Origin: Caldithrix sp.
Lineage (GTDB): Bacteria > Zhuqueibacterota > Zhuqueibacteria > Thermofontimicrobiales > Sulfurfontimicrobiaceae
Assembly (NCBI GenBank): GCA_020722815.1
Contig: DYKB01000043.1
Location: 1-57,969, forward strand
Length of the DNA: 57,969 nt
Direction: 5' to 3'
Every line of letters begins with the position of its first letter. Within the stretch, counting starts at the first letter, position 1. Positions 54,592 through 57,969 of this stretch are shown in pieces. Position numbers and translations under genes: made by a program. The notes under the pieces are model-generated. The model was not told where the DNA came from. It worked only from the letters and a program-made list of their open reading frames with translations, and ran no database searches.

Positions 54592-55086
54592 TTTTCCCCA
54601 CCACAAAGGATGTGTCAAAATAACCACTCGATCCCCTGGTTTGCATTTCTGAAGAAATTTGACGGGATCGTCTACTTTCTTTTCATTCCAGGCACCCCCC
54701 GAAGGCGTGTCGTTTAAACTAGACCATTCTTTGGCATAGTCATTGGCGCCAATGGGTATTCGGCAAATATTAAATTTGCAGCCATTTTCGGAATCAAAAA
54801 TATCCTGTAAAATCTCTTCCCGTTCATCGCTGGATAAAATTTGCAGCGCATCCCAACCCATTTCATTGAAGCCGCCGCCAAAACCGTCGATGGTCTGTTG
54901 TTTTTCGCGATTTAGCACTTCAATTTGAACCGGAATTTCCGGTGCAGTGTTGGAAATGGAAAGTTGTTGTTCAACCCAGCGTACATTTTCGGTACTGGCA
55001 ATCCATTTGGCACTTTGTTGACGCGGTGTACAGGATATTAAAATGAGAATTCCCGAAAGAAAGAATACCAGCATTAATTTGTTCAT
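54589..55086 (-). pseudogene. GH30-like glucosidase N-terminus fused to an unrelated tail
   Basis: Lipoprotein signal (ILILISC) then the start of a GH30 barrel: QTIDGFGGGFNEMGWDALQILSSDEREEILQDIF, CKFNICRIPIGANDYAKEWSSLNDTP. The family continues for another 300 residues, but here, near 54700, it changes to SGGAWNEKKVDDPVKFLQKC..., ending THPLWWGK. That tail resembles the C-terminus of polysaccharide-deacetylase-like proteins (HPxWW). The GH30 active-site glutamates are missing, so it cannot work as a glycosidase. A deletion joining two genes is the simplest reading. Confidence 0.8.
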
Positions 55087-55145
55087 TTTCTCCTCACCTT
55101 CATCCTATTAAATCAATAAATTGGCTAAGCTGACTTTATTAACCA

Positions 55146-55679
55146 TCAGGAAATGACTTTCCGACTTAATGCTTCCAGAATAGCGTGCATATATAGCGGT
55201 AAATCGGATGGACGCCGGCTGGAGATAATATTTTCGTCGACAACCACCGGCTCATCCAGCCAGATGGCCCCGGCATTTTCCATATCATCTTTAATACCTG
55301 GCGTACTGGTCACTTTTTTCCCTTTTAAAATTTTGGCAGAAATGAGCACCCACCCCGCATGGCAGATTTGGCCAATAACTTTTTTCTGATAAAAAGCATC
55401 CTGCACCATTTGAATAGCTTCGGGATAGCGTCGTAATTTATCCGGCGCCCAGCCACCGGGAACCAGCAAACCATCATATTCGGCAATATTGATCTCTGAA
55501 AATCCAAAATCAGATGTTGCCGGAACGCCATATTTCCCCTTGTATTTGATATTTGACTTTTCACCGATAAGATGAACCATGACACCAGCCTCCCGCAATC
55601 GCAACACAGGATACCACAACTCCAGATCTTCAAAATCATCATGAATTAAATTTACGACTTTTAAACTATTTAAATTCAT
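55146..55679 (-). CDS. DJ-1/PfpI-family protein
   Basis: 177 residues from the ATG at 55679 (GGAG 8 bp upstream). A glutamine amidotransferase-like fold: VVNLIHDDFEDLELWYPVLRLREAGV at the start, YDGLLVPGGWAPDKLRRYP, and the nucleophile cysteine in VIGQICHAGWVLISA (about residue 105). IISSRRPSDLPLYMHAI at the end is typical of the type 1 glutamine amidotransferase-like PfpI group, which includes proteases, deglycases and stress proteins. Substrate unknown. It stands alone, upstream of the GH30 remnant. Confidence 0.9.
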   Translation of the reverse strand: MNLNSLKVVNLIHDDFEDLELWYPVLRLREAGVMVHLIGEKSNIKYKGKYGVPATSDFGFSEINIAEYDGLLVPGGWAPDKLRRYPEAIQMVQDAFYQKKVIGQICHAGWVLISAKILKGKKVTSTPGIKDDMENAGAIWLDEPVVVDENIISSRRPSDLPLYMHAILEALSRKVIS

Positions 55680-55801
55680 TTGCACCGCTCCATTAATATG
55701 GATAGATTATTTGTAAATTAGCCAGAAGTAAATATATCAAAAGGTGGCGCGAGGATCAAGGAAAATGTCGAACATTTTTTAAAAATATGAGAATACTTGT
55801 C

Positions 55802-55885
55802 TTGTCATTCGAAGCCGAATGTTTTTACGAGGCGAAGAATTTTCTGTCTATCATATCGGGTTTTTCGCTGCCCTCAGTATGACAA
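55802..55885. repeat. Palindromic intergenic repeat
   Basis: TTGTCATTC...(55802-55810) and ...TATGACAA (55878-55885) are inverted ends, with GGCGAAGAA/TTCGCTGCC arms inside. It is a different family from the MITE at 29963. Only one copy seen. Confidence 0.45.
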
Positions 55886-56013
55886 TTTACTGCTTTTCCG
55901 GGTAAACCCAAATATAATCTGAACCGCCTTTCTTAAGTTGGAACTTACCAGAAACACTTTTGTTAAATTTCTGTTAATTTTTATGTAGGGACCTGTTAAA
56001 TGGAGAGGAAGAA

Positions 56014-57762
56014 ATGTGTAGAAATTTTATAAAATGGCTGCTATTTTATTTCTTGATATTTTCTATCTGGCATTTATCCGCCACTGAAAAATTGACGCCA
56101 CAATTTCAAAAACTTTCCAACGAATTTGGCGGCATTCTGGGGTTGTCGGCTAAAAATCTGAAAACCGGTAAAATCATCGCCTGCAATAGCTCGCGAAAAT
56201 TTCCCACCGCCAGTGTGATCAAACTGCCCATACTGGTCGAATTTTTTTTTCAGGTGGCTGCCGGAAAAATTAAGCCGGAGACGGAAGTGATGCTGACAGA
56301 TTCACTGAAAAAAGGCGGCTCGGGCGTTTTACAATTTTATTCCGGTTCTTCTAAAATCAAATTAATCGATGCCGCGACGCTGATGATTATAGTGAGTGAC
56401 AACACCGCTACCAATCTGGTGCTCGATGCGCTGGGAACAACCCATCCGGAACGATTGCAGGCGGTGAATGAACGAATGGTTAGTCTGGGTCTTCAAAATA
56501 CCAGGTTATTGAATAAACTCATGAACTGGAAAACCAAAACTGATTCGCCGGAATCCATTCGCTATGGTGTTGGTGTCACCACGCCTGACGATATGTTATT
56601 ACTTCTTGAAAAGATGTATCACGGCGAACTGGTTTCGCCGGAATATTCCAGACAGATGCTGGATATTCTGAAAAGACAGCAATATGATTCCATGATCCCG
56701 CGCTATTTGCCTCCAACTCAATATAAAATTCAGGTGGCGCATAAGACAGGCTCAGTTACGGCGGTTCGGAATGATGTGGGAATTATTTTTTCCGAAGTGG
56801 GTGATTTCGCTGTTTCCATTTTTTGTGATGACATTCAGGACTATCGGTTTTCGATTGATAATTTAGCTGAAATTGCTGGTGCCAAAGCCACCCGGCTTCT
56901 TTGGAACTATTTTACCGGTCAATCCGGTGAACTTCAACCCAATTCAACTGAACTCGACTGGAACGCGTTTCCTGGTGGACAGTGGGCAAAATTGCGTTTG
57001 GAAAAGGCGCCATTTCCACATCCTGCCCGGGAAAAAGGCATGATCACCGCTGATAGTGTATTTTACGATCCCGAAGAACACTATGCCGAAGGCAGTGCGA
57101 TTGTCGTCATGCCGGCTGGCTGGTTTGAAACCGAAAAAGGAATAAACCTCATCGTCCATTTTCACGGCCATCGAAATGAGGTTTTGAATGTTCTGGAGCA
57201 GTTTTATTTGCCACAACAACTTATCAAATCAGGCAAAAATGCACTATTGATTCTCGCACAGGGGCCTCGTCATGCGCCTGATTCGTTTGGTGGCAAAATG
57301 GAAGATCAAAATGGTTTTAAAAATTTTGTGACCGAAATTTTAAATCGTCTGCAAGCCGACAAAAAGATTAATTCAATCCAAATCAATCAAATAATTATTT
57401 CCGCCCATAGCGGTGGTTACCGGCCGGCTGCTTTTGTCCTGGATGTTGGCGGATTGACGGATAAAATTAGTGAAGTCTATCTGTTTGATGCATTTTATGC
57501 TCAGCATGACAAGTTTTTAAACTGGATTGTCCAAAAACGCGGAAAAATGATTTCAATCTATACTGAACATTTGGCTGATGAACATCAAGACTTCTTTAAA
57601 GCGCTCAAAGCTAAAAAGATTAAATTCGCTCAGGACTTAAATTCAAAAAATCGATTGATTTTTTATCCCACTGATGTCTGCCATAATTGCGTTATGGAGG
57701 GAAATTTTGAACGCTATTTAAAATTAAGTGGATTGGAAAACATTCAGGGGCGTCAGGATTAG
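56014..57762 (+). CDS. Class A beta-lactamase-like serine hydrolase fused to an alpha/beta hydrolase-like domain
   Basis: 582 residues; GAGAGGAA before the ATG and a signal peptide (LLFYFLIFSIWHLSA). Residues about 25-300 are a penicillin-binding/beta-lactamase domain with the three key motifs: S-x-x-K (TASVIKL, about 70), SDN (VSDNTATN, about 129) and KTG (VAHKTGSV, about 245). Residues about 330-580 form a second domain with FHGHRNEVL, ILAQGPRHAPDSFGGKMED, and the nucleophile elbow ISAHSGGYRPAA, an alpha/beta-hydrolase pattern like that of esterases. Whether it hydrolyses beta-lactams or cell-wall peptides is unknown. The double-domain layout is unusual. Confidence 0.85.
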   Translation: MCRNFIKWLLFYFLIFSIWHLSATEKLTPQFQKLSNEFGGILGLSAKNLKTGKIIACNSSRKFPTASVIKLPILVEFFFQVAAGKIKPETEVMLTDSLKKGGSGVLQFYSGSSKIKLIDAATLMIIVSDNTATNLVLDALGTTHPERLQAVNERMVSLGLQNTRLLNKLMNWKTKTDSPESIRYGVGVTTPDDMLLLLEKMYHGELVSPEYSRQMLDILKRQQYDSMIPRYLPPTQYKIQVAHKTGSVTAVRNDVGIIFSEVGDFAVSIFCDDIQDYRFSIDNLAEIAGAKATRLLWNYFTGQSGELQPNSTELDWNAFPGGQWAKLRLEKAPFPHPAREKGMITADSVFYDPEEHYAEGSAIVVMPAGWFETEKGINLIVHFHGHRNEVLNVLEQFYLPQQLIKSGKNALLILAQGPRHAPDSFGGKMEDQNGFKNFVTEILNRLQADKKINSIQINQIIISAHSGGYRPAAFVLDVGGLTDKISEVYLFDAFYAQHDKFLNWIVQKRGKMISIYTEHLADEHQDFFKALKAKKIKFAQDLNSKNRLIFYPTDVCHNCVMEGNFERYLKLSGLENIQGRQD

Positions 57763-57825
57763 CCAACAGGTTAATATTATAATTAATTGAATTTCAATAA
57801 GTTCCCATTGAATTGCCACGAGCTT

Positions 57826-57868
57826 TAGAGGCTGTCCGAGAACTAACCTTGCGAAGGTTTTTAAATGG
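57826..57868. repeat. Short dispersed repeat copy 2 plus hairpin
   Basis: AGAGGCTGTCCGAGAACTAAC (copy of 48330-48350) runs into AACCTT-GCG-AAGGTT followed by T's (about 57847-57865). The hairpin may terminate transcription from the gene ending at 57762. Confidence 0.4.
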
Positions 57869-57969
57869 GTATAATTATATAGAGATCATAATTTCAACTT
57901 TAATCTATATATTGTATTACCTAAAATTCTAAAATGGAAATTTGTAAGGGTATGAATCAATGAGAGACC

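Noticed and set aside
1..57969. tRNA or rRNA genes
   Set aside because: I saw no cloverleaf with a T-loop GGTTCRA signature in a proper position and no rRNA stretch; a tRNAscan run would be needed to exclude one fully.

Overview
The window looks like part of a chromosome from an uncultured or little-studied Gram-negative bacterium of the FCB superphylum (Calditrichota, KSB1 or Ignavibacteria type). The clues are secreted proteins ending in PNPFNP-type type IX secretion (T9SS) sorting domains, a PorV/PorQ-family protein, a TonB-dependent receptor with a carboxypeptidase-like N-terminal domain, a GWxTD-domain protein, many lipoproteins, and moderate-to-low GC. I cannot fix the exact lineage from sequence alone.

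Region 1 (1-3,570) holds a partial exported protein, a lipoprotein, small genes and two structured intergenic stretches that look like RNA elements: a promoter/stem/terminator unit at 1966-2096 and a leader with an attenuator-like hairpin at 2751-2890. Region 2 (3,577-15,685, minus strand) is a glycan-uptake block: LacI regulator, a four-module CBM9-like secreted protein made by an internal 1.5-kb duplication, a TonB-dependent receptor, a large secreted partner and a PorV/PorQ-like protein. Region 3 (16,188-25,954, plus strand) is the matching hydrolysis block: a GH94-type phosphorylase, two GH144-like (glucoamylase-fold) enzymes and an unassigned discoidin/(alpha/alpha)6-barrel enzyme. Matching LacI-type operators lie in front of lacI and upstream of the GH94 gene. 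GH144 plus GH94 suggests beta-1,2-glucan (sophoro-oligosaccharide) use, which is an inference.

Region 4 (26,162-29,212) is an ECF sigma factor, zinc-finger anti-sigma factor and GWxTD protein operon. Region 5 (29,550-41,000) carries signalling genes: a decayed PAS kinase hit by a MITE, a response regulator, an intact PAS/GAF kinase, a disrupted XRE regulator, a nucleotidyltransferase/unknown/metallophosphoesterase operon, an EamA transporter and a frameshifted PP2C phosphatase. Region 6 (41,285-57,762) mixes intact genes (LamG lipoprotein, DUF1080-PHP fusion, kduD, kduI, zinc metallopeptidase, PfpI, beta-lactamase/hydrolase fusion) with many broken ones (nitroreductase, trpF-like, DUF4861, GH105, a LytS-type sensor, GH30). 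kduI, kduD, DUF4861 and GH105 are remnants of a pectin/polyuronate pathway.

The intergenic DNA is rich in small repeats. There is a 156-158 bp MITE family with 10-bp terminal repeats and 6-bp target duplications, heptamer-periodic arrays with at least three different words, REP-like palindromes and nested hairpins. At least nine genes between 29.5 and 55 kb are broken by nonsense codons, frameshifts, truncation or insertion, so this half of the window is decaying while the first half is nearly intact.
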